This document shows, in pieces, positions 1 to 12,028 of a stretch of DNA of 64,000 nucleotides. Within the stretch, counting starts at the first letter, position 1. Each line of letters opens with the position of its first letter. The notes beneath the pieces were generated by a model. The model was not told where the DNA came from. It was given only the letters and a program-made list of their open reading frames with translations, and ran no database searches. A program made the translations under genes and the position numbers. Source of the stretch: Dryomyza anilis (Eukaryota; Arthropoda; Insecta; Diptera; Dryomyzidae); assembly GCA_951804985.1 (NCBI GenBank), contig OX638133.1, forward strand, positions 29,165,963 to 29,229,962, written 5' to 3'.

Positions 1-32
1 TAAGAACAAAATAAATGCAATAATCACGGAGG

Positions 33-690
33 AAAACATTTTTCTAAGCAATAAACATGTACTCCATATATAAATCTGCGGGCCTACAGACAATTATGCT
101 TCACGAAAACTTAAATATAGTGTGTCTATTGCTTCTACCGATCTTTATCAGCTGTCTCCTTTCGGTTAAAAATACCGGTAAAAAGGACTACGAATTTGCT
201 AAATATTTCCCATCCTGTCTTCCTTTCTGCCAAAGACTCTCGATCGCATCATTGATATGACAGATCGGAAAGTCCATCTTGTTCTTGCATCGGATGGTCG
301 ATCTTGTTCTTGCAGTGTATAACTTGTGCTTGTATCGGAAGATCGATCTAATTCATGTTCTTGCAAAATCTGCAATAACAAAAATTAATCCAATATTCAT
401 AGAGAAAAAAATGTTTCTAAGCAATAAACATCAACTAACCCATATAAATCAGCGCGCCTTGAAGGTATACAGCCAGTATTGCATATTGCTACACAAAAAC
501 CGAAATATAGTGGTCCCATTACCGATCTTTAGGAGCTGTCTGCTTTCCGGTAACTTGATAAAGATTTACTGTCTTGTCTTCCTTTCTGCTAGACTGTTTG
601 GAAGACCGATTTTGTTCTTGCCGGATAGAACTTGTTCTTGCATCGGAAGGTCGATCTGATTCTTGTTCTTGCAAATGGTGCAAGTTATGC
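33..690. repeat. Diverged tandem duplication, two units of about 300-370 bp
   Basis: The segment from about 33 (TTCTAAGCAATAAACAT) recurs from about 408. The shared order is that motif, CATATA(A)ATC, AAATATAGTG, CGATCTTTA and GCTGTCT, ending in repeated TTGTTCTTGCATCGG and GATCGATCT motifs at about 280-375 and 610-682. Short open frames across it are not credible genes. Confidence 0.7.
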
Positions 691-1032
691 TTAGCTCTTC
701 TTCATCGACTCCATCGACTGAAATGACATTTCATGAGGTAGTGCGTACAATTGAGCACTCTATTTATTATTAACAATTCAACTGACAGCATTCCTAGACA
801 TAGAAAGGCACTTTAAAATGTTCAAACTAATACAATTCTAAAATGCCTGACAGTTGAGGAGTTTCTAAGAAATTGGATTATCACCATGCTTATAAAGAGT
901 AATCTAGATTACTCTAGAAATATAAAGAGTAATGTAGATCAGTGTAGTGTGGCACAATTCAGGAATCAGTTATCTACCAGTTATTGTGGCTTATGTCAAA
1001 GTAATACTAGTTACACAACAAATGGAGAGTTT

Positions 1033-1456
1033 TTTAATTACCCACGATTTTAGTATGATTTTCTCATGGATTTCGAGATTCTAATCACTACCTCATACAC
1101 AGTTTTTTCAGATTGCCTCAAGTTTACTACGTAATACAAATATATTTCAATTTTTGTGTTTTTCTACATATTTTCGACTTTAACATTTCACAGATTTGAG
1201 TTATCGATCCAATTTCTTTTATATCAATAATTGTAGGTACACCTTAAAATCAATATTTTTTCTGTTTGCCTGGTCATAACTTCGGTCAGATATCTCCCAA
1301 TTCAATGAAGTTTATTTTTAAATATTAGCTGAAGTATTCTCAATGTTTTACGTAATAACTCAAAAACTTGAGGCAATCTGAAAAATCTGAGTATGAGGTA
1401 GTGATTAGAATCTTGACGTCCATCGGAAAATCATATTTAGATCGCGGATAATTTTT
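1033..1456. mobile_element. MITE-like element with terminal inverted repeats of about 100 bp (family D)
   Basis: The left end (GATTCTAATCACTACCTCAT, then CAGATTGCCTCAAGTTT) is mirrored at the right end (AAACTTGAGGCAATCTG, then ATGAGGTAGTGATTAGAATC). The internal motif TGGTCATAACTTCGGTCAG recurs in partial copies at about 2405-2665, 30630-30735, 45960-46120 (inverted) and 46640-46960. No transposase is encoded. Confidence 0.8.
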
Positions 1457-2400
1457 GGTTGTGCTGTGTTATCAGTCCGATCGTAATCTGTGAGTTAATG
1501 GAAAGAGTGCTGAAGATACTTACCTCCTGGACCACACTTTGACTTCGTTTATGCCATATAAGTTTAGCCCAGGTTAACAAGGCATTGCCAGGTAGAAGTT
1601 TCAACTGTTCTGAGATTGATTTAACACGATTCGTTTCGCCAACTGAATTGTGTTAAGTTATTCGAATGTGAAAATGTCGCAATTGCAAACTGGGCCTTAG
1701 TTTGGCTAAACTCCTACTTCATAAACGTAGTCATTGTGATCTGTGGGTTAACCCTAGCATAAAAAAATAGTTGCAATTTTCTACAAAAATCAATATTCCG
1801 ACATTTACACTACCGAAACGCAACGGCAACTCTCTTCAACTTTACTCAATTGCGAAGTAACTAGGAGGTGCTACTTGATCCAAGAGTGAACTCGGAAAGA
1901 AACATTGAGCAGAGAGTCAAAAAGATATGCATTCCATTATATTTCTTTTTAAAAACCTTTTGAAAAAATTGAGTATTAATAGAAAGTTCTTTGATCAATT
2001 CTCAGTAATTCTAAATGAATGATATTAATAAATTGCAAGATCATATGGTCATAGCAAAATTCTCGACTCCCTCTCCGAAGTACTGATAGGGAATCCTACA
2101 GACTACATCGCTCCAAAGGTATACTTTGAAAAAACGTCGCAACTTCTTTTTTTCAACCTAAACAGTATGGTGAAAAACTAGCGTAACAAGGGTTTTCGAC
2201 ACAATTATCTTCATTGAAGATTCCAAAGTGGCTCTGGGTACCTTTTCGAAATTTATTAACATATCCAAAACTATCCGATTCCCAGATCATACAAGCGTTT
2301 GTCAAGCGGAATTACTTTCGACTCAAAACTCTACATTTTCAAATATGGATCCGGATTATAAGGTACAATTATGCATAATTTTCACGACGATATGGTAGAT
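1457..2400. other. Intergenic sequence with no recognisable feature
   Basis: No credible open frame, RNA gene or clear repeat seen. The composition is slightly less AT-rich than its surroundings around 1480-1920. Confidence 0.5.
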
Positions 2401-2404
2401 ATGG

Positions 2405-2665
2405 TAGATTTATATTGTTTGTGTTTGACTGGTCATAACTTTGGTAAGATCCGTCGAATTTCGTGGGTTTTTTTTTTTTTCATAACATTAGCATTCTCAA
2501 TGGAATAAAAAATAAATCAGATTAAAAATCGAAATCTGTATTAGGTTAAAGTTCAAAATATATAAAAGAAACACAAAAATTGTCATACATTTGTTTTACG
2601 TATACGGATTAGAATCTCGAAGTATATTGGAAAATTAACTAAGATCGCATTTAATTTTTATTTCT
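2405..2665. mobile_element. Truncated copy of MITE family D
   Basis: It contains GTGTTTGACTGGTCATAAC and, further right, TTTTACGTATACGGATTAGAATC, matching the inner part and right end of the element at 1033-1456 with indels and a poly-T run at about 2470. Confidence 0.55.
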
Positions 2666-2979
2666 TGTGCTTTGTTATTTATTAAATTTTAAAGTTTTTT
2701 TTTTGGTTTTTAATTTATGTATGTAATAAAAAATATTATATTTAATTTAAGCCCACCTTTAACTAACATAAAGTACACCTAGACATCCCCGGAACTTGAA
2801 TTTAATCAGTGAATTTCTCACTTAAATTTAATTGCCAACTGTTTCTCCTAATTGCGACCATATTTATTATACAGCAGCAATAAATTGCACAGCTTAGTAT
2901 TAACGACTATAGGTGGTATTTTCTATATGTTTATATTTATTTTTTTTTTACAGGAAAATAGAAAAGTCATCAACATTAT

Positions 2980-3140
2980 TTGACGCACGCGTTGCCAAGT
3001 CAGCCATGTCAGCGTCGGAGCCTGATTGATATGTGGTCCATAAATTATGACTGATGTGGTAAAAACAGCACTGTGACCGACCGACCGACTGACAGACGCG
3101 ACGGAATGAACGAACGGAGTTTGTAATAAAAAATAAATCG
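2980..3140. other. Small GC-balanced island downstream of cv-2
   Basis: About 160 bp of less AT-rich sequence including four or five tandem GACC/GACT units (CCGACCGACCGACTGACAGA). No function assigned; overlapping open frames look spurious. Confidence 0.3.
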
Positions 3141-3176
3141 TTAAAATGCGCACTTAAAAAACATAACATTTGTTAA

Positions 3177-4960
3177 AAAATATCATTTAAAATCGTATGC
3201 AAAATAATGACTAAATGTTTTATGGATATGGCGCAGTTAATTAGAAAAATAAAAATATTTAACTGACATGGACATGATGTAGATGATGATGTATGGATCA
3301 TTGATTTATTATTAATTTTTATTATATTTATTATTTGCAAATGTGTTTTGTATAAATATTTATTTAACTTACAGATTTTTATATTCAAAATATTTTAAAT
3401 AGCTTTCCCTTTGTACTAAAATACAATCTGTTTTAAAATAATCATTCGTAAAACTGTAGAATCGTCTTTCTTTGGTCCGAATTTTGCATCTATTTTGTTG
3501 TTGCTTTCTTCGATCACTATGTACCGTTAAATCGAACACAACAACTGCAACACGTCTTTTGCTGAGTGCAATTCATGACTTTCGTAAGTGCAACAACATA
3601 CCAAAGCGTATACAACAGCACAACATCGAAGCTCGCGATTGAGTTTTTCGCGAAAATATAATAACCAATATGTGTTTGATGGGGCTGAGAAGTCTGGGGA
3701 TGCCTGATCAAAAATATCATTTAAAATTGTATGCAAAATAATGACTAAATGTTTTATGGATATGGCGCAGTTAATTAGATAAATAAAAATATTTAACGGA
3801 CATGGTGTAAATGATGTATGGATCATTGATTTAGGATTATTATTTTTATTATTATATATATTATTTTTTTTGTATAAATATTTATTTAACGTACAGATTT
3901 TTAAAATCAAAATATTTTAAATAGCTTTCCTTTTGTACTAAAATACAATCTGTAGTTTTGATGATTGTAGTAGATGATGATGTATGGATCATTGATTTAT
4001 TATTAATTTTTATTATATTTATTATTTGCAAATGTGTTTTGTATAAATATTTATTTAACTTACAGATTTTTATATTCAAAATATTTTAAATAGCTTTCCC
4101 TTTGTACTAAAATACAATCTGTTTTAAAATAATCATTCGTAAAACTGTAGAATCGCCTTTCTTTGGTCCGAACTTTGCATGTATTTTGTTATTGCTTTTT
4201 TCGATCACTATGTAGCGTTAAATCGAACACAACAACTGTAACACGTCTTCTGCTGAGTGCAATTCATGCTTTTGTAAGTACAACAACATACCAAAGCGTA
4301 TACCACAGCACAACATCGAAGCTCGCGATTGAGTTTTTCGCGGAAATACAACAACCAATATGTATTTGATGGCACTGCGATATCTGGGGATGCCTGATCA
4401 AAAATATCATTTAAATCGTATGCAAAATAATGACTAAATGTTTTATGAATATGGCGCAGTTAATAAGAAAAATAAAAAGATTTAATTGACATGGACATGA
4501 TGTAGATGATGTATGGATCATTGATTTATTATTAATTTTATTATATTTATTATTTGCGTATATGTTTTTGCATATTTTTATAATCACACTATTTTAAATA
4601 TCTTTCCTTTGTATTAAACCCCAATGAAAAATACTTGAAAAACAATAAATCGTAAAACTGCAGAATCGCCTTTCTTTGGTCCGAAATTTGCATGTGTTTT
4701 GTTATTGCTTTTTTCGATCACTAAGTAGCGGTAAATCGAACACAAACAACTGCAACACGTCTTCTGCTGAGTGCAATTCATGCCTTTTGTAAGTACAACA
4801 ACATATCAATGCGTATACAACACAGCAACGTAGCTCGCGATTGAGTTTTTCGCGGAAATAAAACAAACTATAAGTTTTTGATACGACTGAAGGGGACGCC
4901 TGAAAAAAAAATATCATTTAAATCGTATGCAAAATAATGACTAAATGTTTTATGAATATG
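3177..4960. repeat. Tandem array, three and a half units of about 506-690 bp
   Basis: Units begin at about 3177, 3711, 4400 and 4906 with AAAATATCATTTAAA(A)TCGTATG. Each includes ATGGATCATTGATTTA, CTTTCTTTGGTCCGAA, CGATCACTATGTA and GCTCGCGATTGAGTTTTTCG. The second unit holds an internal duplication (about 3955-4160 repeats first-unit sequence). A diverged relative lies at 53830-54350. Open frames in the array repeat with it and are not genes. Confidence 0.88.
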
Positions 4961-5259
4961 ACGCATTCGGCGATATGAAAATGTTGCGAGATACTAAAGA
5001 GTCTTTCCATATTGATGTCATTTCTCAAACTGATATTTTATTCGAACTTTTATCAAACAGTCGACAGATCTGGAACCTACAAAATAATGGTACAAGTATT
5101 GTGGAAACAATTTTTTTTTTACAAATTAACCAATGCTCAGGGGATGCCCCCTATAGGTTAAAAGGAGGAGGGAAAGATAGAGTAGTGTCGGTGAATGTTT
5201 GTTTTGAACTTGCCAATATCAAAAATTTCGGGAAAAACGCATGAAGGGCGATTGATCCA

Positions 5260-5420
5260 CAAACGTATCGTGCGACGAATTCTCTTTATAATGCGTGGTT
5301 CTGTTGAGATCCGAGTTAACTAAGAAGGGGTGGGCTTGGTTTGACGCCCAAGTAGAACGAGAGAACGCACGACCTGGTGGAATCAGGCCATGTATTTCCC
5401 TCGAAAACTTACCCAAGAAT
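5260..5420 (-). pseudogene. Possible remnant of a LINE reverse-transcriptase C-terminus
   Basis: On the minus strand, one frame from about 5341 to 5273 reads NQAHPFLVN, then NRTTHYKENSS. It resembles the conserved AHPF...DRTTHYRENSF stretch near the C-terminal end of many insect non-LTR ORF2 proteins, which is normally followed by a WNxLP motif. That motif is not found in frame here, so any copy is decayed. This is recall of a family pattern, not an alignment. Confidence 0.3.
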
Positions 5421-7100
5421 ATAAGAATACCTATAAGACTTAGATGAAATCGAAAAGTTTCTCGAGACCAAGACCGAGATTTTTTAAAAGGTTCTGAAAG
5501 CTTCAAGTCGAGATATACTCGCCATATATCAAGTAGTGATATTTATTTTCCAAATACCTATCATAGTTTCATTTGTAAATTAGGCGAATGCCCTTTTGTA
5601 AAGTTACGATATGACGTATTTAAAATCGAAACCGTTGTACAAGAATCAGAAATAAGTCTATATCCAGAAATTATACCGAGTTCCTGTTTTCTGTTCAAGA
5701 TATGAAAGACCGTAACCTTAAATTGGAACCGCTTACATTGTAAAACTTAAAACCAAAACCGTTACCGTAATGAGGACTAAAACTGAAATCGAAACCAATC
5801 GTTTGGATTCCAATACTTGATATCTCTATAGATATCAATATGTATGACAATCATTTGTGACTTCATTGATGAATGACGTACATGACATCATGCATGAATC
5901 AGTGGACATTTGTATGAAAATGTCATCAATGCTTTGCAGAGCGAAAATGCTACCGGTCATCGATGTTGCTGACCTGACATAGGAGAATCATTGAGGAATC
6001 ATTGGCGACATTTCCTGCTAGGTAAGAACCAAATATTCACTGATTTTTACAACCCTGTTAACCCAAGAAAAATAAAAACAAATTTGCGTTTAAAATTCAT
6101 GTAGATTTTTAATATATTTTTCATTTTATTTAATGTTTTGAGATTTCTATAATAATTTAAGCAGCTTTTGCATTAATATAATTGTAATTTTGCTGAGTTT
6201 CTAATTTATAAATACGGACATAGGTAAGAATTAGTGAAGAAATATGGTTTATTTTTTTTGTTGTTGTTTTTCTTTTGAAATGTTTAAATACAAATTTACT
6301 CTTGACAATCACAGAAAAATTTGTAATATCTATAAAAAAATTAATAGAAAATGTTTGCAATTAAAAAAAAAATGTACACAATTTGGAATTGAGAGTAAAA
6401 TTTGTATAGTGAGATTTACAATAATTTCTTGTCATTTTTTGTATTATATTTTTGTAGTTTTTCAATTTTTTTTTTATAGAACAGTAGTATTGAAAGTAGG
6501 AGATTTTACAAACATTTGGATTTTTTTTTATTTTTTAAACATAATTTGTCTAACTTAAGTGCTAAAAAAAAACTTATATTTAATTAAGTGGTAAAACATA
6601 CAGGCTAACATTAATTGTATTTATTTTGATATAAAAGCAAATACTGTTTGTGCGAAATAAAACTATACAAAACTCATAACAACCAAACGACGTACCACAC
6701 TAGGAATGAAGTGTATTAGAATTTAATAAAAAATATTACTATATTTCGAATTGCAAAATTTCTTGTTCTGTAAAGTAATCTTTAAAATACATTTTGTGTA
6801 ATCAAAGCATAAAATTGATCAATTCAAATGTTAACTAAAAGGTAGCTATTACAGGTTTATGTAAGTACTTCAGAGCTTCGAAAGTGTAGTTTTTGTTTTT
6901 TAAATAAGTATTTAATTCAAAAATCAATATCCCTAACACGTAGTATTTTTGATTTGACATTTATTAAAAATTCATAATCAAATCAAATTTTAAAAAACCC
7001 ATATCTATTATTGAAGCACTGTAATGAAGCGAGGTCTAAGTTCGTAATATTAAATATTTTAAATGAAACTTATATCGTTTCCAAAAACAATATTTCATAT
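5421..7100. other. AT-rich intergenic sequence, no gene
   Basis: No credible coding or RNA gene. 5820-5990 has several TGATGAATG/CATCA words reminiscent of the ATGAAT-type repeats further right. 6060-6720 is extremely AT-rich with poly-T and poly-A runs. Confidence 0.45.
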
Positions 7101-7189
7101 GACAGGCAAAAAATCAGTAATGGATGAACACAAAATATTATGAACTGTTTAAATTACTAAATGATCTGTCTTTGTTTATCATAATTTGA

Positions 7190-8760
7190 ATCCTCAATGT
7201 ATCGTCAATATTGATGAAAATTCATCAATATAATGAATTTTTTTCATTAAATTGTTGAATTTTTTTTAGCTATGAACAAAGTTTAATCACTTTCAGATAT
7301 TCATATTTATGAACAAATTTGTAAAATCCAAAATCTGTTTATGATTCTATGAATATTTCATCAATATTATGAATTTGTTCATTGGAATGAGGAAATGTCC
7401 AACAATGTACGAAGGTATATCATTTTCCGATCTTTATATTTGTGAAATAAAAATCATAATCATTTTTGTTCATAAAAATGTTCAAGTTTTCTTCTTCTAT
7501 AATGGATTCTTCTCATATAAAAGATTTGTTCATTAAAATGATGAATTATTTTTGCTAAAGAGAATGGTTTTTCATTTTCAGATATTCATATTTTTGATAG
7601 AAGTTGTAAAATAAAAAAAAAACTGTTTTTGATTCTATGTATAATTCATCAATATTATGAATTTGTTCATTCCAATGAGGAATTATCAAAAAATGAAATC
7701 CGAAAATAACTATATATAATAGATTCTTCTTCGATAATGGATTCTTTTAATATAAAGGACTTGTTTTTCAAATTGATGAATTATTTTTGCTATAAAGAAT
7801 CATTTTTCATTTTCAGATACTCATTTTGGATTCTGGATTCTATGAATAATTCATCAATATTATGTATTCGTTCATTCCAATGAGGAATTATCCAAAAATA
7901 AAGGAATATTTTTCGGATATTCATATTTGTGAACAAATTCGTAATACAGATTTTTCTTCATTAAAATGTTCAGGTTTTCTTCGTGTATAATGATTTTTCT
8001 TCTATAATGTATTCTTCTTCTATAAAACATTTTCTCATTAAAATGATAATTTTTTTAGCTAGTTTATCATTTCAGATATTCATTTTTATGCACCAATTTC
8101 TAATATCAAAAAACTGTTTTTATTCTATGAATAATTCATCAATATTATGAATTTGTTCATTCAAATGTTGAATTGTTTAACAATGAACGAAGGTATATCA
8201 TTTTCAGATATTCATATTTATAAACCAATTAGTAATATCAACGAATTGTTTATTGCGAAGCATTTATTTATCAAATGATGATTTGTTCATCAATACTATG
8301 AATTTGTACATTCAAATGATAAATTAAACAAATTGATTGATGATGCTATATCACTTAAAGATGTACATAGTGATGAAACAACGATAAACTTTTAATTTGG
8401 TATATGAATCATCAATATTATGAATGAGCTTCATATATAGATGCTGAATTTTTCACATATAAAGATATGCATAATATTTTCAGATATTCATAATTGAGAA
8501 CAAATTAGTAATATAATTTGTTTGTCATTCAAATGTTGAAGTTTTATTCTATGAACGATGGTTCATTATTTTCAGATATTCATATTAATGATTAAACATG
8601 TATGTAGTATCATATATCAACTGTTCATTTATAGTATGAGTAATGATGAATTGTCTAACAATGAACAATGGTATATCATTTCCATATATTTATAGTTATC
8701 AAGCAATTCGTAATACCAAACAATTATTGATGAATTGTTCATCTATGAATTTGAGTTTCA
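7190..8760. repeat. Degenerate tandem repeat rich in TCATCAATATTATGAATTTG
   Basis: About seven copies of a core reading ATTCATCAATATTATGAATT occur at about 7208, 7357, 7645, 7855, 8138, 8288 and 8408. They alternate with TTTCAGATATTCATATTTATG and CAATGAACGAAGGTATATC blocks. The spacing is 120-290 bp. The same words make up the foldback element at 57157-57978, so this array probably grew from such an element. Confidence 0.75.
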
Positions 8761-8959
8761 AATCCAAAATCTTTCATTCGATCAGCGTATTCAAAATTCT
8801 CGGTAAATGGTTTGTTAGAGTAGATCAAAAGTTTTAAAGCTTTTACAAAAATTCGATTTTTTGTTTGTTTTGTGCTCCATATTCAGTTTAACGTCAAAAT
8901 TTTGAGTTTTCATTCACGTGAAGCAAAAAAGTGTGGATTTGGAAATCACGAATACATTA

Positions 8960-9182
8960 CACTCAGAAAAAAAAACTCATAAAATCCCAATAAAATTTGT
9001 CAGTAGGACAGTTATTAATTTAATAGTATACAAAAAATAAATATTTTCATATAAACTCATATAAATTTTATAGTATTTTGTAGTATTTAATAGGATTCAC
9101 CGATTGAGTTAATAGTTTATCGGACAAATATCCTATTGACTCATTTTAAGAGTAAAAACTATTAATTTTATGGTATGTGTGT
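8960..9182. mobile_element. MITE family C, about 223 bp
   Basis: Starts CACTCAGAAAAAAAAACTCA and ends near TATGGTATGTGTG. Internal words include AATTTAATAGTATACAAAA, TCATATAAACTCA and TCCTATTGACTCATTTTA. The element at 36323-36543 is the same family in the opposite orientation. Confidence 0.75.
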
Positions 9183-9299
9183 AGACGGAAATGAAATAGA
9201 TCGATGAAACATTGTGTTTAGAGTATTTATATTGGCAGGTTGATTATGGATTAAAATAAAAAACAATGTTCGGTCAACTATCACGTTTTATACAACCTG

Positions 9300-10780
9300 A
9301 ACTTCACATTTTTACATATTCTCGAAAGTACTTTACCCTTAAAATCCTGATTTTTTGTGCATTATGTTTATAAAGCTCGCGATTCTGAAAATAGCTGGAG
9401 TTATAATGGTTATAAAGTAACGTACTCAAATGTCATCGAAACGGGACGTAACGTTTCGTTAATGCATACAATATATAAATGGTTATAATGAACGTAACAA
9501 ATGAACGTGGCCGGGACGTAAAGATCCGTAAAATTTGGATTTCTACATTATGTTCGATTCTGGTGACCTTTGAGAACGTACTTCAGTTTAACATTTATTC
9601 TACGACTTCACTCAAAGGTAACACTTTAATGATAAGGGTAAAAAATCCCTGGTAGTTTGGCGGAACTGTTTGGTGAAACCGCTATCGACCTGGACTTCAA
9701 AATTGAAAAAAGGGCAAAATTAAAAAAGCCTCTAGACAGTCAAGGACCGTTATGTTGAAGCATTTATCATAAACAAAATTTTTTGAATGTCTAAACTTTA
9801 CTACGAAACTTCACGTCTTTTTTCGAAGTAGTTCCCGCTTTCTTTCGAATGATGTTCGTTTCAAGCGGTTAATGGCGCAAATGAGGGTATTTGAATCAAA
9901 ATACTTTTTTAATATCGCAGCCGGAAGTTTTAAATTAACCCTTAAAAGCCTGACTTTTTTTTTGAGCTGAAAAAAATTATGTTATAGAACTCACGATTCT
10001 GGACAACGTTTGTTCTACGAATTTGCTCATAGGTGTAACTTACTTTAACCAGATCAAAAATACCTCGTTGGTTCCTTGCGGAACCACTGGGCACCCGGAC
10101 TTCAAAATTGAAAAAGTGCATTTTGTACTTAAAAATTTTTAAAGCAAAAGTCAGGAAATTTTATTTTGAAAAATAGTGGAAAATGTAAAAAAAGCATAAA
10201 AGTATGAATATTTTAGGGTTTGTTTTGATGACACAGTTCTTTTTTTATGGATTCACTCCGGTCATTGCGGAAGTCATATTCATACCATTAATTTCCAAGC
10301 ACTTATTCGGTTCGAAAATCAGGAATTCTGTTGTTTGTAACCAACATACTTAAAAAAAAACATAAAAAAACGTTTCTATAAAATTACACATATGCTCAAT
10401 TTTGAACTCCCGGTGCCCAAACAAAAATTCGAAAAAATCCACTAAAATAAAAAATTTCATTTATTTCAAACACTCACAATAGCTTCTAGATACTACAGCA
10501 ATCACGACAATTCAGCTTCAATTTCGACAAATTCACCACTATAATATTTTTTTGAAAGTACGCAATTTAACAAATGTTAATTTACTTGAGGTTGGTTGCC
10601 CTTACTTGACATACAGCCGGCAAATGAAGTTTGTTTCAAACGGCAATTGGTGCAAATGGTGGCGCTTGGATCAATAAACATTTTAAAAGTCGAAGCGGGA
10701 AGATTAAATAAAATTCGTTGAAGAAAGTTTTGATTATCATCCGTGGCCATTTAAGGGTTAAACGGATTTTTGATTTCAAT
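9300..10780. repeat. Block of old internally duplicated sequence
   Basis: Paired similarities include ACCCTTAAAATCCTGATTTT at 9338 with ACCCTTAAAAGCCTGACTTT at 9938; GGACTTCAAAATTGAAAAA at 9690 and 10098; and 9845-9945 with 10620-10720 (GTTTCAA, CGG, TGGCGCAAATG/TGGTGCAAATG, then a GAAGTTTTAAAT-like end). It looks like a decayed transposon or nested duplications. No open frame survives. Confidence 0.5.
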
Positions 10781-11499
10781 CGTAAGTAGGCTTCAAAGGG
10801 TTAATTTATAATTTGAACATATTTTTATTAAATATAGTATTCATATTCCTTACACCAAAATGAGATTTATAAGCCCTCAACTTCATTTCAAGGAAATGTA
10901 TTCAAAGAAAATTTTACGTGCATGAAAAATTTGTTTGCTAAATTGAGCTAGTTTGTTGGATAAAATGCTGGATATCTCAGAGTTGATATGAGATACCGAA
11001 CAACGAATAACATTTTAGAAAAGGAATATATAAGTCATATATATTCAATATCTAATTGCATATGAAGCAAACTAATACTCAGATGACGTTATAAGATATA
11101 TCATATTTCTCAACTTAGACCTCTTTTTCTCTTAGCACTTCAAATTGTGGTTCTAGAGAAAAATTTTGCAAAACGACGAAAATGAGCATATGTTAAAAAC
11201 TAAAAAAAAAGAATCAAAATGCGTGATCTTAATTTGGCAAGAAACGCGAAATGAGCATGTCAACTAAAACTATTGAGAATTCGAAATAGAGTAGAGTTCC
11301 TGCCGCAGATGTACGCGTCTGTTCTCAGGATCTATTGGACATAAAAAATGCTTACATTTTAACTTGTGCAAAGAACGCATAAAAGTAAATAGTAAAAAAA
11401 GTATAAAACACTTTTTTAGACTTATATTAAGCATGGGAGTGAGTGTAAAATGAAAAACTATAAACAAAATTTACAAACAAAAAATGAGTGCATAATGGG
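10781..11499. other. AT-rich sequence downstream of cv-2
   Basis: No gene seen. It contains the first minus-strand AATAAA downstream of the cv-2 stop (10829-10824), so it could include the distal 3'UTR. Confidence 0.35.
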
Positions 11500-12028
11500 T
11501 TAAACATAATGAGTGAGAGAAAGAGAGAGCGGGAAAAAGGCGTTGCCACAACGCCTATGCCCGGGAAAAATATGAGATGCATTTTTTTTTTAAAACTAAA
11601 ATTAAAATAGAAATAAAATTCATGCTATTACTCTGTAGGCTCCGAAGTAAGCGATGCGCTTGGAACTTGCTTGTGTTGGACTTAAGACTTAAGAGACATG
11701 CATAAAAAACACGCACGCACACATACATACAAACATACAGCCAGACAACCAGACAGACATAATAAATTCAAGCAGACAGACAGACACATAAACTAAATAA
11801 ACTAAAATTAACTAGGCTGCTAGTAGACACTTTAGAAGTACGTGTAATAAATATTAAAAACTAAATTAAAAAATAACCTAAGGCTGTTTTGAGCTTAAAA
11901 ACAAAGTCAACGAATGCAATACGAGCGCCTTCCAGCATATTTCCGATGCACAGCAAAACACATTAGCAACATCGATGATGCACTGCAACATATGGTGCGG
12001 CGTGCGCTCAGACACATGAGGCACTCTT
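11500..12028 (-). other. cv-2: Probable cv-2 3'UTR
   Basis: This sequence directly follows the stop codon and differs from the AT-rich repeats beyond it. It has mixed composition and short CA- and CAGA-type runs (about 11700-11800), common in fly 3'UTRs. No minus-strand AATAAA lies nearby: the first canonical one I find is at 10829-10824, 1.2 kb downstream, so either the UTR is long or a variant signal is used. The left boundary is a guess. Confidence 0.3.

Noticed and set aside
4945..5244. 99-codon plus-strand frame with fairly balanced composition
   Set aside because: It starts inside the tandem array unit, resembles no family I know and lacks splice or start context; kept only as unknown intergenic sequence.
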